DNA of 64,000 bases from Pseudomonas nunensis (GCF_024296925.1 NZ_CP101125.1:4590501-4654500); one strand, 5' to 3'. Counted from the first letter of the stretch, positions 52,777-62,925 are shown. Numbers and translations: made by a program. The notes: generated by a model from the letters alone, not told the origin.

Positions 52777-54210
52777 ATGACTTTTTTGCGCCCCACCCTG
52801 CTGACGCTCGCTTGCCTGCTCGCCTCACCAGGCTTCGCCGACGACCTGCCGTCACTCGGTGATGCCAGTTCTGCCATTGTCTCGCCACAACAGGAATACC
52901 AGTTGGGCCGCGCGTGGCTGGCGATGTTGCGCAGCCAGGTCCAGCAGTTGAGCGACCCGCAGCTCAAGGATTACGTCGAATCCAGCGTCTACAAGCTGGT
53001 GGAGACCAGCCAGGTCAGTGACCGACGCCTGGAATTCATCCTGATCAACAGCCCGGAGCTGAACGCCTTTGCCGCGCCAGGCGGGATTGTCGGGGTCAAC
53101 GGCGGCTTGTTCCTCAATGCGCAGACCGAGGGCGAATACGCGTCGGTACTCGCCCACGAATTGGCTCACTTGTCGCAACGCCACTTCGCCCGCGGCGTTG
53201 AAGCCTCGCAACGCATGCAGGTGCCGATGATGGCCGCCCTCCTCGCCGGGATCGTGATTGCCGCTGCTGGCGCCGGTGATGCCGGGATCGCCACCATTGC
53301 CGGTACACAAGCGGCAGCGATCCAGGAACAACGGCGCTTCTCGCGCCAGAATGAGCAGGAAGCCGACCGGATCGGCATCATCAATCTGGAAAAGGCTGGT
53401 TACGATCCGCGCTCGATGCCGAATATGTTCGAACGTCTGATGCGCCAGTACCGCTACGACGCCAAGCCGCCGGAATTCCTGCTGACTCACCCGGTAACCG
53501 AATCGCGGATCGCCGATACCCGCAACCGTGCCGAGCAAGCCAAACAGGGTGGCATCGAAGACAGCATGCGTTACCAGCTGATTCGCGCACGGGTGCAGCT
53601 GATTTATGAAGAAACCCCAGGCCTGGGCGCCAAACGCTTCCGCGCCCAACTCGATGAAAACCCGAAAAACGATGTCGCCCGATATGGCCTGGCCATTGCC
53701 CAGATCAAGGGTGGCCAGCTGAATGAAGCGCGGGAGAATCTCAAGCTTCTGCTGACCACGGCACCAAACGAAATCATCTACAACCTGGCCCAGGTTGATC
53801 TGGACATCACCAACAATCGGCTGCCGGACGCCCAGACTCGGGTCGACCGATTGCTAACCCAGTTTCCGGGCAACTATCCGTTGAACCAGGTACGGGTTGA
53901 TCTGTTGCTGAAACAGAACCGCACTGCCGATGCGGAAAAAGCCTTGGAGAACTTGCTCAAGTCCCGTCCTGACGATCCGGACGTCTGGTACATGGTGGCG
54001 GAAACTCGCGGGCTGTCGGGCAACATCATCGGCCTGCATCAGGCGCGCGCCGAATACTTCGCGCTGGTCGGCGACTACCGCCAGGCCATTCAGCAGCTGG
54101 ACTTCGCCAAGCGCAAGGCCGGCGGCAACTTCCCCTTGTCATCGCGGATCGATGCACGACAACGGGAGCTGATGGAGCAGGAACGGATGATCAAGGACAT
54201 GATGGGCTGA
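52777..54210 (+). CDS. bepA: BepA-like periplasmic M48 metalloprotease with TPR domain
   Basis: 477-aa periplasmic quality-control protease/chaperone acting on outer-membrane proteins. I start at ATG 52777, which gives a clean signal peptide (LLTLACLLASPGFA); the longer frame adds seven residues. The zinc motif is HELAH at residues 127-131 with third ligand Glu195 (NEQEADRIG). The C-terminal ~200 residues form tetratricopeptide repeats (ARYGLAIAQIKGGQLNEARE, NRTADAEKALENLL). Divergent from tusA. Confidence 0.93.
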   Translation: MTFLRPTLLTLACLLASPGFADDLPSLGDASSAIVSPQQEYQLGRAWLAMLRSQVQQLSDPQLKDYVESSVYKLVETSQVSDRRLEFILINSPELNAFAAPGGIVGVNGGLFLNAQTEGEYASVLAHELAHLSQRHFARGVEASQRMQVPMMAALLAGIVIAAAGAGDAGIATIAGTQAAAIQEQRRFSRQNEQEADRIGIINLEKAGYDPRSMPNMFERLMRQYRYDAKPPEFLLTHPVTESRIADTRNRAEQAKQGGIEDSMRYQLIRARVQLIYEETPGLGAKRFRAQLDENPKNDVARYGLAIAQIKGGQLNEARENLKLLLTTAPNEIIYNLAQVDLDITNNRLPDAQTRVDRLLTQFPGNYPLNQVRVDLLLKQNRTADAEKALENLLKSRPDDPDVWYMVAETRGLSGNIIGLHQARAEYFALVGDYRQAIQQLDFAKRKAGGNFPLSSRIDARQRELMEQERMIKDMMG

Positions 54211-54235
54211 TGCTTGTTTAATAAAATCCGGACAC

Positions 54236-54267
54236 AAAAAAACCGCCTCTTTCGAGGCGGTTTTTTA
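54236..54267. terminator. Bidirectional Rho-independent terminator
   Basis: AACCGCCTC (54241-54249) pairs with GAGGCGGTT (54254-54262) around a TTTC loop, flanked by A and T runs that extend the stem. It serves the convergent bepA-like and mucD genes. Confidence 0.93.
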
Positions 54268-54284
54268 TTCAGCCAACAACCGGT

Positions 54285-55709
54285 TTATTCAGCCAGTTTG
54301 AAGGTGATGAAGCTGGCACGACCTTGACGCAGAACCCGCATCGACACCGAGCGGTTCTTAGGCAATGCCTTGGCGATCTCGGAGAACTCCTTGGAGGAGC
54401 CAATCGCCTGGTTGTTCAGATGAGTAATGACGTCGCCAGGCTGCAAGCCAATCAGCGAAGCAGGACCGTCCTGAACATCCTTGATCACCACACCACCCTT
54501 GAGGTCGTAGGTTTTCTTCTGTTCATCAGTCAGCTCGGTCACGGAAACACCCAAGCGGTTGCTGCTGCCCTCGACACCGGATTTCGGCGCGCCGTCCAGC
54601 TCCTTGCCTTCTTCCGGGATCGCACCGACGGTCAGCTCGACATTCTTGCGCTTGCCCTCGCGGATCACTTCAAGATTGGCCTTGGAGCCTGCCTTGAGCG
54701 CGCCGACCAGATGCGGCAGATCAGCAGACATGACGATCGGTTGACCGTTCATGCTCAGGATCACGTCACCAACCTGCAGGCCACCCTTGGCTGCCGGGCC
54801 GTCATCCTGGATCTGAGCCACCAGCGCACCGGCCGGTTTATCCAGGCCGAACGATTCAGCCAGGTCCTTGTTCACTTCCTGAATCACCACGCCCAGCCAG
54901 CCACGGCTGACTTTGCCGCCACTTTTCAGCTGATTGGAGACGTCCATGGCCACGTCAATCGGGATCGCGAACGACACGCCCATGAAGCCGCCGGAACGGG
55001 TGTAGATCTGCGAGTTGATCCCGACCACTTCACCGTTCAGGTTGAACAGCGGACCACCGGAGTTGCCCGGGTTGATCGGCACGTCGGTCTGGATGAACGG
55101 GACATAGTTTTCGTTTGGCAGGCTGCGACCGATGGCGCTGACGATGCCTTGGGTCACGGTGTGGTCAAAGCCGAACGGCGAACCGATGGCAACAACCCAT
55201 TGGCCGGCCTTCAGGTCCTGGGATTTGCCGAGTTTCAGAACCGGCAGGTCCTTGCCTTCGATTTTCAGCAGCGCCACGTCGGAACGCGGGTCAGTGCCGA
55301 TCAGTTTGGCTTTCAATTCACTGCGGTCAGCCAGACGGACAAGAATTTCGTCGGCGTCGGCGATGACGTGGTTGTTGGTCAGGATGTAGCCATCAGGCGA
55401 GATGATGAAACCCGAGCCCAGGGATGTGGCTTCGCGCTGACGATCACCACGGGGAGACCGCTGTTGCGGCATGCCGCGTTCGAAGAACTCGCGTAGCGCT
55501 GGCGGCAAGCCTTCAAGATCCGGCATCTGGCCCGACACTTTGCGATCCGGAAGTTTTTGCGTGGTGCTGATGTTCACCACCGCAGGCGAAGCCTGTTCGA
55601 CCAATTGCGTAAAGTCAGGCAATTCGGCCGCTTGGGCAGGGACCGCCTGACCGAGCACTAGCACGGTGGCAAAAATGGAAAGATAAGACTTCAAGCGTGG
55701 TATCGACAT
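54285..55709 (-). CDS. mucD: Periplasmic DegP-like serine protease MucD
   Basis: 474-aa HtrA-family protease/chaperone that degrades misfolded envelope proteins and dampens AlgU activation. The start at 55709 follows CGGGAG. A signal peptide ends at about residue 28 (GQAVPAQA-AELP). Catalytic triad: His114 (TNNHVIAD), Asp144 (PRSDVALL) and Ser217 (GNSGGP). Two PDZ domains follow (residues ~265-355 and ~380-470). It is the last gene of the algU operon here, 246 bases after mucB. Confidence 0.96.
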   Translation of the reverse strand: MSIPRLKSYLSIFATVLVLGQAVPAQAAELPDFTQLVEQASPAVVNISTTQKLPDRKVSGQMPDLEGLPPALREFFERGMPQQRSPRGDRQREATSLGSGFIISPDGYILTNNHVIADADEILVRLADRSELKAKLIGTDPRSDVALLKIEGKDLPVLKLGKSQDLKAGQWVVAIGSPFGFDHTVTQGIVSAIGRSLPNENYVPFIQTDVPINPGNSGGPLFNLNGEVVGINSQIYTRSGGFMGVSFAIPIDVAMDVSNQLKSGGKVSRGWLGVVIQEVNKDLAESFGLDKPAGALVAQIQDDGPAAKGGLQVGDVILSMNGQPIVMSADLPHLVGALKAGSKANLEVIREGKRKNVELTVGAIPEEGKELDGAPKSGVEGSSNRLGVSVTELTDEQKKTYDLKGGVVIKDVQDGPASLIGLQPGDVITHLNNQAIGSSKEFSEIAKALPKNRSVSMRVLRQGRASFITFKLAE

Positions 55710-55955
55710 ACGGCTCCCGTTACGACGAGCATGGTTAAGCGATATGGAGCAAGGAACACCGGGAACGATACGCCGGTATTTTTGTTCCGGGAACAACAAA
55801 CAAGGCCAGAGCCGAGAGGCTCTGACCTATAGAAAAATTCAGGGGTATTTGCAAATGAAAATGCTCACCAAACATTTCGACATCTCAACGGCGGGATAGG
55901 CATTACTGACCTCTCGCACAATCAAATCGCCGATCCATGAGCATCGTAATTCAGC

Positions 55956-56915
55956 TCACTGTTTGGCCGTAGCAGCATTGTTGCGCATGGACAGCGCAAT
56001 CCGTTCGGCGGTACCGATGGGAATTTCACCGACTACGGTGACCATCATCTCGCCTTGGGGTGTGGTCAAGCGTCGGGAAACGGCAACGGTCGGACCCAAC
56101 TGGGTACGCGTATCGGTGACCGTAGCGCCATTCAGCGGCTCAAGGAACACCGAGAAGCGAGCCAGGCCGTCGTCGTACATCAAACTGCTGACTTGGGTTT
56201 TAGTCTCGGGGTCTTTGCGCGAGGAGCTGCTACTGAGTTCGAAACCTGGCGGCAGCCAGTCCGAATGCCAGACCTCGGCGGTTTTCACAGCCGTAGCCTT
56301 GTCAGTGTCGAGAGTGAGCGCCTTGCAATCAGGACCTGCCTGCAAATCTCTGTCCGACGGGACATCGGCGGTATCCAGTTGCGTGAACTGGAAGCGCTCG
56401 AGCAACTGCCCTTTGTCATTGAGCAGCAATGACTTCAGGGGCAAGCCCGTTTCTTTGTCCAGATGTAATTCAAAACCGTAACGATGCTGATCGCGTGGCG
56501 TCAGTGACACGATCACTGCCGCACGCCCAGCCACACGCGACTTGCCGATGACGGCAAGGTCGTACCAATTCTTGAGCTTTTGTGGATCGAGTGCACGAGC
56601 GGCAGAGTTGGGAGAGTCCCCCAGCCCTGCGATCAGGGTGCCGCTAACGCATTGAGTATGTCCATCAATGCGCACGACTTCCTGTGCCGAGCCGTCGAGC
56701 TGGAGTAAACGCTCGCGGACTTTGCCATCCTGGACGCGGTGCCAGATGTTATGGGTAGAAAAACTACCGTTACGCTCGTAAACAAAAGTGCCGTTAAAGC
56801 TTTGCTGTTGCTCGGCCTGGCCCAGACGTGTCAACCAGTCCTGGGCTTCGTCGGCGTGGGCTGGAACAATGAACCAGCCACCGAGCAGAAGCGTAAGTAA
56901 AGGTATGGCGCGCAT
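55956..56915 (-). CDS. mucB: Sigma factor AlgU regulatory protein MucB
   Basis: 319-aa periplasmic protein that binds MucA and shields it from proteolysis (RseB family). Signal peptide residues 1-21 (LLTLLLGGWFIVPAHA). The large N-terminal LolA-like domain contains QQSFNGTFVYERNGSFSTHN and the C-terminal domain contains SDWLPPGFELSSSSSRKDPE. The length matches P. aeruginosa MucB (316). It starts eight bases after the mucA stop. Confidence 0.96.
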   Translation of the reverse strand: MRAIPLLTLLLGGWFIVPAHADEAQDWLTRLGQAEQQQSFNGTFVYERNGSFSTHNIWHRVQDGKVRERLLQLDGSAQEVVRIDGHTQCVSGTLIAGLGDSPNSAARALDPQKLKNWYDLAVIGKSRVAGRAAVIVSLTPRDQHRYGFELHLDKETGLPLKSLLLNDKGQLLERFQFTQLDTADVPSDRDLQAGPDCKALTLDTDKATAVKTAEVWHSDWLPPGFELSSSSSRKDPETKTQVSSLMYDDGLARFSVFLEPLNGATVTDTRTQLGPTVAVSRRLTTPQGEMMVTVVGEIPIGTAERIALSMRNNAATAKQ

Positions 56916-56923
56916 GATCCTCC

Positions 56924-57511
56924 TTAGCGGTTTTCCAGGCTTGCTGCACGAGCGTAAGGCAGAGCGCTTTCAGTGCCTTTCAGTGCAGCCTGTTGAGCAT
57001 GTTGGCGCAAGTAGCTTGGCAGACGCTGATCGTGCCAGCCCGGCTGACCTTGCAATACGCCGTTGGCCATAGGACCAGTGGCTTCCGAACTCTCACTATA
57101 GCCTGCTAATACAGCTGGACCCTTGACCTGTGGAGCGGCCAGAGTGGACTGCGTGGATTGCTGAGCCAGTTCGACCCCGGCAATTTCGTCCTGGTTGTAA
57201 AGACGAACACCCGCCAGTACAGCGACGGTTACCGAAGCAGCGACGGCCAAACGACCCAGGCTGCGCCATGGACCACGAGATGCCTTGGCCGGGACGGCTT
57301 CATCTTCCAGCGCAGCAGAGACTGCCGCAGCGATGTCCAGACGTGGAAGCAACAGATCCTTATGCATGACTGCCCGAGCGATCTGGTAACGAGCCCAGGT
57401 TTCGCGGGTTTCAACATCGTCAAAGGCATTCAGTACCCGACGCAATTCCAGCTCGTCCGCTTCGTTATCCATCACTGCGGACAGCGATTCCTGCAGGGCT
57501 TCACGACTCAT
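56924..57511 (-). CDS. mucA: Anti-sigma factor MucA
   Basis: 195-aa inner-membrane anti-sigma factor holding AlgU. The cytoplasmic RseA-type domain is MSREALQESLSAVMDNEADE onward; one membrane segment spans about residues 86-105 (GRLAVAASVTVAVLAGVRLY); the rest is periplasmic for MucB binding and regulated cleavage. The frame is intact, so no mucoidy-type truncation is present. 30 bases downstream of algU. Confidence 0.97.
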   Translation of the reverse strand: MSREALQESLSAVMDNEADELELRRVLNAFDDVETRETWARYQIARAVMHKDLLLPRLDIAAAVSAALEDEAVPAKASRGPWRSLGRLAVAASVTVAVLAGVRLYNQDEIAGVELAQQSTQSTLAAPQVKGPAVLAGYSESSEATGPMANGVLQGQPGWHDQRLPSYLRQHAQQAALKGTESALPYARAASLENR

Positions 57512-57541
57512 GGCGTTCCTCTCTTGGCTGTCGCCGCTGTC

Positions 57542-58123
57542 TCAGTTTTCCTGCAACAACGGCTGCAGGGCTTTATCGATGGCTTCCCGAGCCCGGAAAA
57601 TCCGGGAGCGCACGGTACCCACCGGGCATTGCATGACGGCTGCAATGTCCTCGTAACTCAGACCATCGAATTCACGTAAAGTTAAGGCCGTACGCAAATC
57701 TTCTGGAAGTTGCTGGATGGTTCGATGGACGGTGCCTTCGATCTCATCCCGCAGCAATGCGCGTTCTGGCGACTCGAGATCCTTGAGGCCATGATCGCCG
57801 TCGTAGAACTCTGCGTCTTCGGAACTGACATCACTATCCGGCGGCCGACGGCCGCGTGAAACCAGATAGTTTTTCGCCGTGTTAATGGCGATGCGGTAAA
57901 GCCACGTGTAAAACGCGCTGTCTCCGCGGAAATTACCAAGTGCACGGTACGCCTTGATAAAGGCTTCCTGTGCGACATCCTGGGCTTCATGGGTGTCGTG
58001 CACGAAACGCACGATCAACCCGAGAATTTTGTGCTGATATTTCAGCACTAGCAGATCGAAAGCTCGCTTGTCGCCGCGTTGAACGCGCTCAACCAGCTGC
58101 TGATCCTCTTCCTGGGTTAGCAT
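57542..58123 (-). CDS. algU: RNA polymerase sigma factor AlgU (RpoE-like)
   Basis: 193-aa ECF sigma factor for envelope stress, alginate and osmotic genes. The ATG at 58123 with GAGGAG gives exactly the P. aeruginosa length. Sigma region 2 is FDLLVLKYQHKILGLIVRFV, with DVAQEAFIKAYRALGNFRGD; region 4 is LPEDLRTALTLREFDGLSYE with VGTVRSRIFRAREAID. First gene of algU-mucA-mucB-mucD. Two AlgU-type promoters precede it, so it is autoregulated. Confidence 0.98.
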   Translation of the reverse strand: MLTQEEDQQLVERVQRGDKRAFDLLVLKYQHKILGLIVRFVHDTHEAQDVAQEAFIKAYRALGNFRGDSAFYTWLYRIAINTAKNYLVSRGRRPPDSDVSSEDAEFYDGDHGLKDLESPERALLRDEIEGTVHRTIQQLPEDLRTALTLREFDGLSYEDIAAVMQCPVGTVRSRIFRAREAIDKALQPLLQEN

Positions 58124-58182
58124 GAACACTCCTCGATAAGCTCGAAGGAGGCTTGCATAACTAAACGACCAGACTTGCAAAC

Positions 58183-58209
58183 ATAGACTCGGGCTTTTCG
58201 CAAAAGTTC
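58183..58209 (-). promoter_or_regulatory. AlgU-dependent promoter 1 of algU
   Basis: On the minus strand GAACTT (58209-58204), a 16-base spacer, then TCTAT (58187-58183), close to the GAACTT-N16/17-TCtgA consensus. It ends about 60 bases before the algU ATG. Confidence 0.8.
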
Positions 58210-58377
58210 TCCCCCTCCAAGCAAGTTTCCTGCGGGCTCTGATTTGGCACGCACGAAAAGCGCAGCTCGGGTTAACCCGGCTGCGCGAATAATCTTGTCA
58301 TCGGATTCGCCGGCAAGGACCAAACCGCAGATCCCGCTCCGAAGCCGACACTGTCCCCTTGATTCGGGCAACCAGCT

Positions 58378-58405
58378 ATTGATCTTGGGCCTTTGGCAAA
58401 AGTTC
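58378..58405 (-). promoter_or_regulatory. AlgU-dependent promoter 2 of algU
   Basis: GAACTT (58405-58400), a 17-base spacer, then TCAAT (58382-58378). The bases around the -35, GGAACTTTTGCCAAAGGCCC, resemble those of promoter 1. P. aeruginosa also has two AlgU-dependent algU promoters. Confidence 0.65.
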
Positions 58406-58682
58406 CAAATATTTATAGCCGGGTGCAACCGACATTGTGCAACCGTGGAGCGAAAAAGACTGTTAAATCCACGATACAGTCGTCTTGTCGCCGAACCGGC
58501 GAAAAAAACATCCGACGAAGCGTGCGGTCTATTCCGTCACAGTAGTTTCACAATGCCATGTAGGCCCGGCTATTGTGCCGATCCCCCCCTCTATATACTA
58601 GTGGGCTGTGTGGCTGCCTGACTCGCCGATCCAGGTGTCTTGCGCCAACCCCGACCCGGGTCGCTTTGAGCGGAATCCTGAA

Positions 58683-60299
58683 ATGAGCCAACAGTTTCAA
58701 CATGATGTCCTGGTGATTGGCAGCGGCGCTGCCGGCTTGAGCCTTGCGCTGACCCTGCCCGGTCACCTGCGCATCGCCGTATTGAGCAAAGGCGACCTCG
58801 CCAATGGCTCGACGTTCTGGGCCCAGGGCGGTGTCGCCGCTGTGCTGGATGACACCGATACCGTTGAGTCCCACGTTGATGACACCCTCAATGCCGGCGG
58901 CGGGCTGTGCCATGAAGACGCCGTGCGCTTCACCGTTGAGCACAGTAAAGAAGCCATCCAGTGGCTGATCGACCAAGGCGTCCCGTTTACCCGCGATGAA
59001 CAGTCCGGCACTGAAGACGGCGGTTTCGAATTCCACCTGACCCGCGAAGGCGGCCACAGCCATCGGCGCATCATCCACGCCGCCGATGCCACCGGTGCGG
59101 CAATCTTCAGAACCTTGCTCGATCAGGCCAAGAAGCGCCCGAATATCGAACTGCTGGAACAGCGGGTCGCAGTCGACCTGATCACCGAAAAGCGCCTGGG
59201 CCTGCAAGGCGATCGCTGCCTCGGCGCCTACGTGCTCAATCGCGCCAGCGGCGAAGTCGACACCTACGGCGCGCGCTTTGTGATTCTCGCGTCCGGCGGT
59301 GCCGCCAAGGTCTACCTCTATACCAGCAACCCCGATGGCGCCTGCGGTGATGGCATCGCCATGGCCTGGCGTTCGGGTTGCCGGGTGGCGAACCTGGAGT
59401 TCAACCAGTTCCACCCCACCTGCCTGTATCACCCGCAGGCCAAGAGCTTCCTGATCACCGAAGCCCTGCGCGGCGAAGGCGCGCACTTGAAGCTGCCGAA
59501 TGGCGAACGCTTCATGCAGCGCTTCGACCCACGAGCCGAACTGGCGCCACGGGACATCGTCGCCCGGGCTATCGACCACGAGATGAAGCGCCTGGGTATC
59601 GATTGCGTCTACCTGGACATCAGCCACAAGCCCGAAGCGTTTATCAAGACCCACTTCCCGACGGTGTATGAACGCTGCCTCGAGTTTTCCATCGACATCA
59701 CCAAGCAACCGATCCCGGTGGTTCCCGCAGCGCACTACACTTGCGGCGGAGTGATGGTCGACCAGCAGGGCCGCACCGATGTGCCGGGGCTGTACGCCAT
59801 TGGCGAAACCAGCTTCACCGGCTTGCACGGCGCCAACCGCATGGCCAGCAACTCGCTGCTGGAATGTTTCGTCTATGCGCGCTCGGCAGCGGCGGACATT
59901 CTCCAGCAGTTGCCGCAGGTGTCGATCCCGATCGCCCTGCCCGTCTGGGATGCGAGTCAGGTCACCGACTCTGACGAAGACGTGATCATTGCGCACAACT
60001 GGGATGAACTGCGGCGCTTTATGTGGGACTACGTCGGCATCGTACGCACCAACAAGCGCCTGCAACGGGCTCAGCACCGGGTGCGCCTGCTGCTGGACGA
60101 AATCGATGAGTTCTACAGCAACTATAAAGTCAGCCGGGACTTGATCGAATTGCGCAACCTGGCCCAGGTGGCCGAGTTGATGATCCAGTCAGCGATGGAA
60201 CGCAAGGAAAGTCGCGGCCTGCATTACACCCTCGACTACCCGAACCTGTTGCCAGAAGCCCTGGACACTATTCTGGTGCCGCCCACCTACGTCGACTGA
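58683..60299 (+). CDS. nadB: L-aspartate oxidase
   Basis: 538-aa FAD enzyme oxidising aspartate to iminoaspartate in NAD synthesis. The ATG at 58683 gives [20 protein letters not shown] with the FAD motif; the longer frame adds 25 residues. Further landmarks: [60 protein letters not shown], and [20 protein letters not shown]. Divergent from algU as in other pseudomonads. A TATACT lies at 58594-58599. Confidence 0.97.
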   Translation: MSQQFQHDVLVIGSGAAGLSLALTLPGHLRIAVLSKGDLANGSTFWAQGGVAAVLDDTDTVESHVDDTLNAGGGLCHEDAVRFTVEHSKEAIQWLIDQGVPFTRDEQSGTEDGGFEFHLTREGGHSHRRIIHAADATGAAIFRTLLDQAKKRPNIELLEQRVAVDLITEKRLGLQGDRCLGAYVLNRASGEVDTYGARFVILASGGAAKVYLYTSNPDGACGDGIAMAWRSGCRVANLEFNQFHPTCLYHPQAKSFLITEALRGEGAHLKLPNGERFMQRFDPRAELAPRDIVARAIDHEMKRLGIDCVYLDISHKPEAFIKTHFPTVYERCLEFSIDITKQPIPVVPAAHYTCGGVMVDQQGRTDVPGLYAIGETSFTGLHGANRMASNSLLECFVYARSAAADILQQLPQVSIPIALPVWDASQVTDSDEDVIIAHNWDELRRFMWDYVGIVRTNKRLQRAQHRVRLLLDEIDEFYSNYKVSRDLIELRNLAQVAELMIQSAMERKESRGLHYTLDYPNLLPEALDTILVPPTYVD

Positions 60300-60720
60300 A
60301 CGTCAAACGGACCCGCAGGCGTCGGTGCAGATCCGCCGCCTGCGAATCCCGAGGCACGCAAATCGTACTGACCCGCCGCTCGCCGCGCCGACGAAAGCGC
60401 AGCACCACGACCAACGGTAGCGCCAGGCTGTCCGGCCGCAACTGCACCGCTTGCCAACCCTGGGCCTGACTCCACAATTGCCAGCCATCGGCATCGCGGC
60501 GCAGGCCGCGAATTGCCTGAGGATGTGTCAGCAGAATCTGGCGCGGCAATGCCCAAAAACCGTGGGCCACGCACAGCAACATGCCGAGCGCGTAAGCCCA
60601 GGCCGGTATAGAAAGAAGAAACAACGAGCCCAGCGCGAACAGCTGGGCCAAACCGTAAGCCGCCAGCAACTGCCGCGAGGCATGCCAGCGGCATTCGAAC
60701 GTGTTACTTGGGCTGGACAC
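60268..60720 (-). CDS. ygfX: YgfX-like membrane protein
   Basis: 150-aa protein with a hydrophobic hairpin at residues ~20-60 ([35 protein letters not shown]) and a basic C-terminal domain, as in YgfX/CptA. The start overlaps the sdhE stop by 17 bases, the conserved sdhE-ygfX pair. YgfX has been reported as inhibiting cytoskeletal proteins in E. coli; whether that holds here is unknown. Its 3' end overlaps the convergent nadB 3' end by 32 bases. Confidence 0.85.
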   Translation of the reverse strand: MSSPSNTFECRWHASRQLLAAYGLAQLFALGSLFLLSIPAWAYALGMLLCVAHGFWALPRQILLTHPQAIRGLRRDADGWQLWSQAQGWQAVQLRPDSLALPLVVVLRFRRRGERRVSTICVPRDSQAADLHRRLRVRLTFSRRRWAAPE

Positions 60721-60958
60721 GATCCAGGATCATGCGAACCATGCGCTGAAGCTCCGGATCTTCGGATTCGGCGCGCTCCATGAACCAGCCGAACATGTCC
60801 TGATCTTCGCATTCGAGCAGCTTGCGGTAGCAGTCGCGGTCGACATCATTGAGGTGCGGATAGACCTCTTTCACGAACGGCACCAGCAACACGTCAAGCT
60901 CAAGCATGCCGCGGCGGCTGTGCCAGTAGAGGCGATTCAGTTCAACATCTTCGACCAT
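60704..60958 (-). CDS. sdhE: Succinate dehydrogenase FAD assembly factor SdhE
   Basis: 84-aa flavinylation factor for SdhA. The conserved RGxxE motif is in [16 protein letters not shown], followed by [20 protein letters not shown] and [16 protein letters not shown]. The length is typical of the family. It begins the sdhE-ygfX pair and is divergent from ygfZ. Confidence 0.95.
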   Translation of the reverse strand: MVEDVELNRLYWHSRRGMLELDVLLVPFVKEVYPHLNDVDRDCYRKLLECEDQDMFGWFMERAESEDPELQRMVRMILDRVQPK

Positions 60959-61106
60959 GGAGCGCTCCTCAAATAGGCGGCAAGTATACAGCCCAAAGCC
61001 TGAGCGAACAGTCGGCTTTGGTCGGGCCTCCTGTCCTTTTGTGAACTACCCATTTCATGGGCGCCCCCTTATGATGTCCTCCAGACTCTTTACCCTGCGA
61101 TGACCC

Positions 61107-62048
61107 ATGGCCGATTCTGCTTTTTTCTGCACCCTGTCACACGAAGGCGTTCTCGCGGTTCGCGGCGCGGATGCCGGCAAATTCCTGCAGGGCCAATTGA
61201 CCTGCAACCTCAACTACCTGAGCGACACCCAGGCCAGCCTCGGCGCCCGCTGCACCCAGAAGGGCCGGATGCAGTCGAGTTTCCGTATTTTGCTGCAAGG
61301 CGACGGCGTGCTCCTGGCCATGGCCAGCGAACTGCTGGAGCCGCAACTGGCGGACCTGAAAAAGTACGCGGTGTTCTCCAAATCCAAACTGACCGATGAA
61401 AGCGCCGCCTGGGTTCGCTTCGGCCTCGAGCATGGCGATGCGGCACTGCGCAGCCTCGGTCTTGAGTTGCCGGCAGACACCGACAGCGTTGCACGCAATG
61501 ACGACCTGATCGCCATTCGCCTCTCGCCTGACCGCGCCGAACTGTGGGTCGCCGCCGAACAGGCCGACGCCATCAAGGGCAAGCTGTCCGCCCTGCTGGC
61601 CGAAGGCGACCTGAATCAATGGCTGCTGGGCCAGATCCGCGCAGGCATCGGCCAGGTCATGCCGAGCACCCGTGAGCTGTTCATCCCGCAGATGCTCAAC
61701 CTGCAAGCGGTCGGCGGCGTGAGTTTCAAGAAGGGCTGCTACACCGGCCAGGAAATCGTCGCGCGGATGCAATACCTGGGCAAACTCAAGCGTCGCTTAT
61801 ACCGCTTGAAGCTGGACGGTAGTGAATTGCCGGAGCCCGGCACCCAGCTGTTTGCCCCGAGCCACAACAGTTCGATTGGCGAAGTGGTGATTGCCGCTCG
61901 CGGCGAGCAAAACATTGAACTCCTGGCCGTGCTGCAAGCCGAAGCAGCAGAGTCAGGCGACATCCACTTGGCGGCGCTCGAAGGCCCTGCCTTGCACTTG
62001 CTCGACCTGCCCTACGCACTGGATCGCGATAAAGAAATCCAGCGCTGA
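61107..62048 (+). CDS. ygfZ: Folate-binding protein YgfZ
   Basis: 313-aa folate-binding protein that supports iron-sulfur enzymes such as MiaB and succinate dehydrogenase. The signature KKGCYTGQEIVARMQYLGK carries the conserved Cys211. The N-terminal GcvT-like region includes VRGADAGKFLQGQLTCNLNY. Adjacent to sdhE, a common partner. Confidence 0.95.
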   Translation: MADSAFFCTLSHEGVLAVRGADAGKFLQGQLTCNLNYLSDTQASLGARCTQKGRMQSSFRILLQGDGVLLAMASELLEPQLADLKKYAVFSKSKLTDESAAWVRFGLEHGDAALRSLGLELPADTDSVARNDDLIAIRLSPDRAELWVAAEQADAIKGKLSALLAEGDLNQWLLGQIRAGIGQVMPSTRELFIPQMLNLQAVGGVSFKKGCYTGQEIVARMQYLGKLKRRLYRLKLDGSELPEPGTQLFAPSHNSSIGEVVIAARGEQNIELLAVLQAEAAESGDIHLAALEGPALHLLDLPYALDRDKEIQR

Positions 62049-62084
62049 GCGCAGTATTTTTATGCAAGACCCTAGAGAACAGAA

Positions 62085-62906
62085 ATGAGTGAGCTGGCGG
62101 ATAAGGTCCAACAGGATTTGGTTGAGGCCATCGATAACGATGACCTGGTTCTGCCAACATTGCCGGAAGTGGCCCTGCAGATTCGCAAGGCCGCTGAAGA
62201 TCCGGAAATCAGCGTTAGCACCCTGAGCAAAGTGATCGGTCGCGATACCGCGTTGTCGGCGCGCCTGATCAAAGTGGTCAACAGCCCGTTGCTGCGTGCG
62301 ACTCAGGAAGTCACCGACCTGCACACCGCCATCACCCGGTTGGGCGTGAACTACAGCAGTAACCTGGCCATTGGTCTGGTGATGGAGCAGATTTTCCACG
62401 CCCGCTCCGAGGTGGTGGAACAGAAAATGCGCGATGTCTGGCGGAAAAGCCTCGAAATCGCCGGGATCAGCTACTCGCTGTGCCGCAGCTACACCCAACT
62501 CAAACCTGATCAGGCAGCGCTGGGCGGACTGGTGCATCAGATTGGTGTGTTGCCGATCCTGACCTACGCCGAAGATCACTATGAGCTGCTCTCGGACCCG
62601 GTCAGCCTCAATCATGTGATCGACCGCATTCATCCGCTGCTCGGCGATAAACTGCTCAGCGTCTGGGAGTTCCCAGAAATGCTGGTGAAACTGCCGGGGC
62701 AGTACCTCGATTTCAAGCGTGATTCCGCACGGGTCGATTATGTCGACGTGGTGCAGGTCGCCTGCCTGTATTGCCACAAAGACACTGACCATCCGCTGGC
62801 GCGTATCGACGCGTTCAATGTGCCGGCGTTCAAGAAGCTCGGGATTGATCCTGAGAACGAAGCGATGTGCAGGGATCTGGAAGAGTCGCGGTCGATGTTT
62901 TATTGA
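62085..62906 (+). CDS. HDOD domain-containing protein
   Basis: 273-aa single HDOD-domain protein, a signalling relative of HD hydrolases lacking the metal set. The core runs from LPTLPEVALQIRKAAEDPEI through LSKVIGRDTALSARLIKVVN and LGGLVHQIGVLPILTYAEDH. Role unknown. 36 bases after ygfZ, probably co-transcribed. Confidence 0.9.
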   Translation: MSELADKVQQDLVEAIDNDDLVLPTLPEVALQIRKAAEDPEISVSTLSKVIGRDTALSARLIKVVNSPLLRATQEVTDLHTAITRLGVNYSSNLAIGLVMEQIFHARSEVVEQKMRDVWRKSLEIAGISYSLCRSYTQLKPDQAALGGLVHQIGVLPILTYAEDHYELLSDPVSLNHVIDRIHPLLGDKLLSVWEFPEMLVKLPGQYLDFKRDSARVDYVDVVQVACLYCHKDTDHPLARIDAFNVPAFKKLGIDPENEAMCRDLEESRSMFY

Positions 62907-62925
62907 TTGTGAACACAAGCAATTG

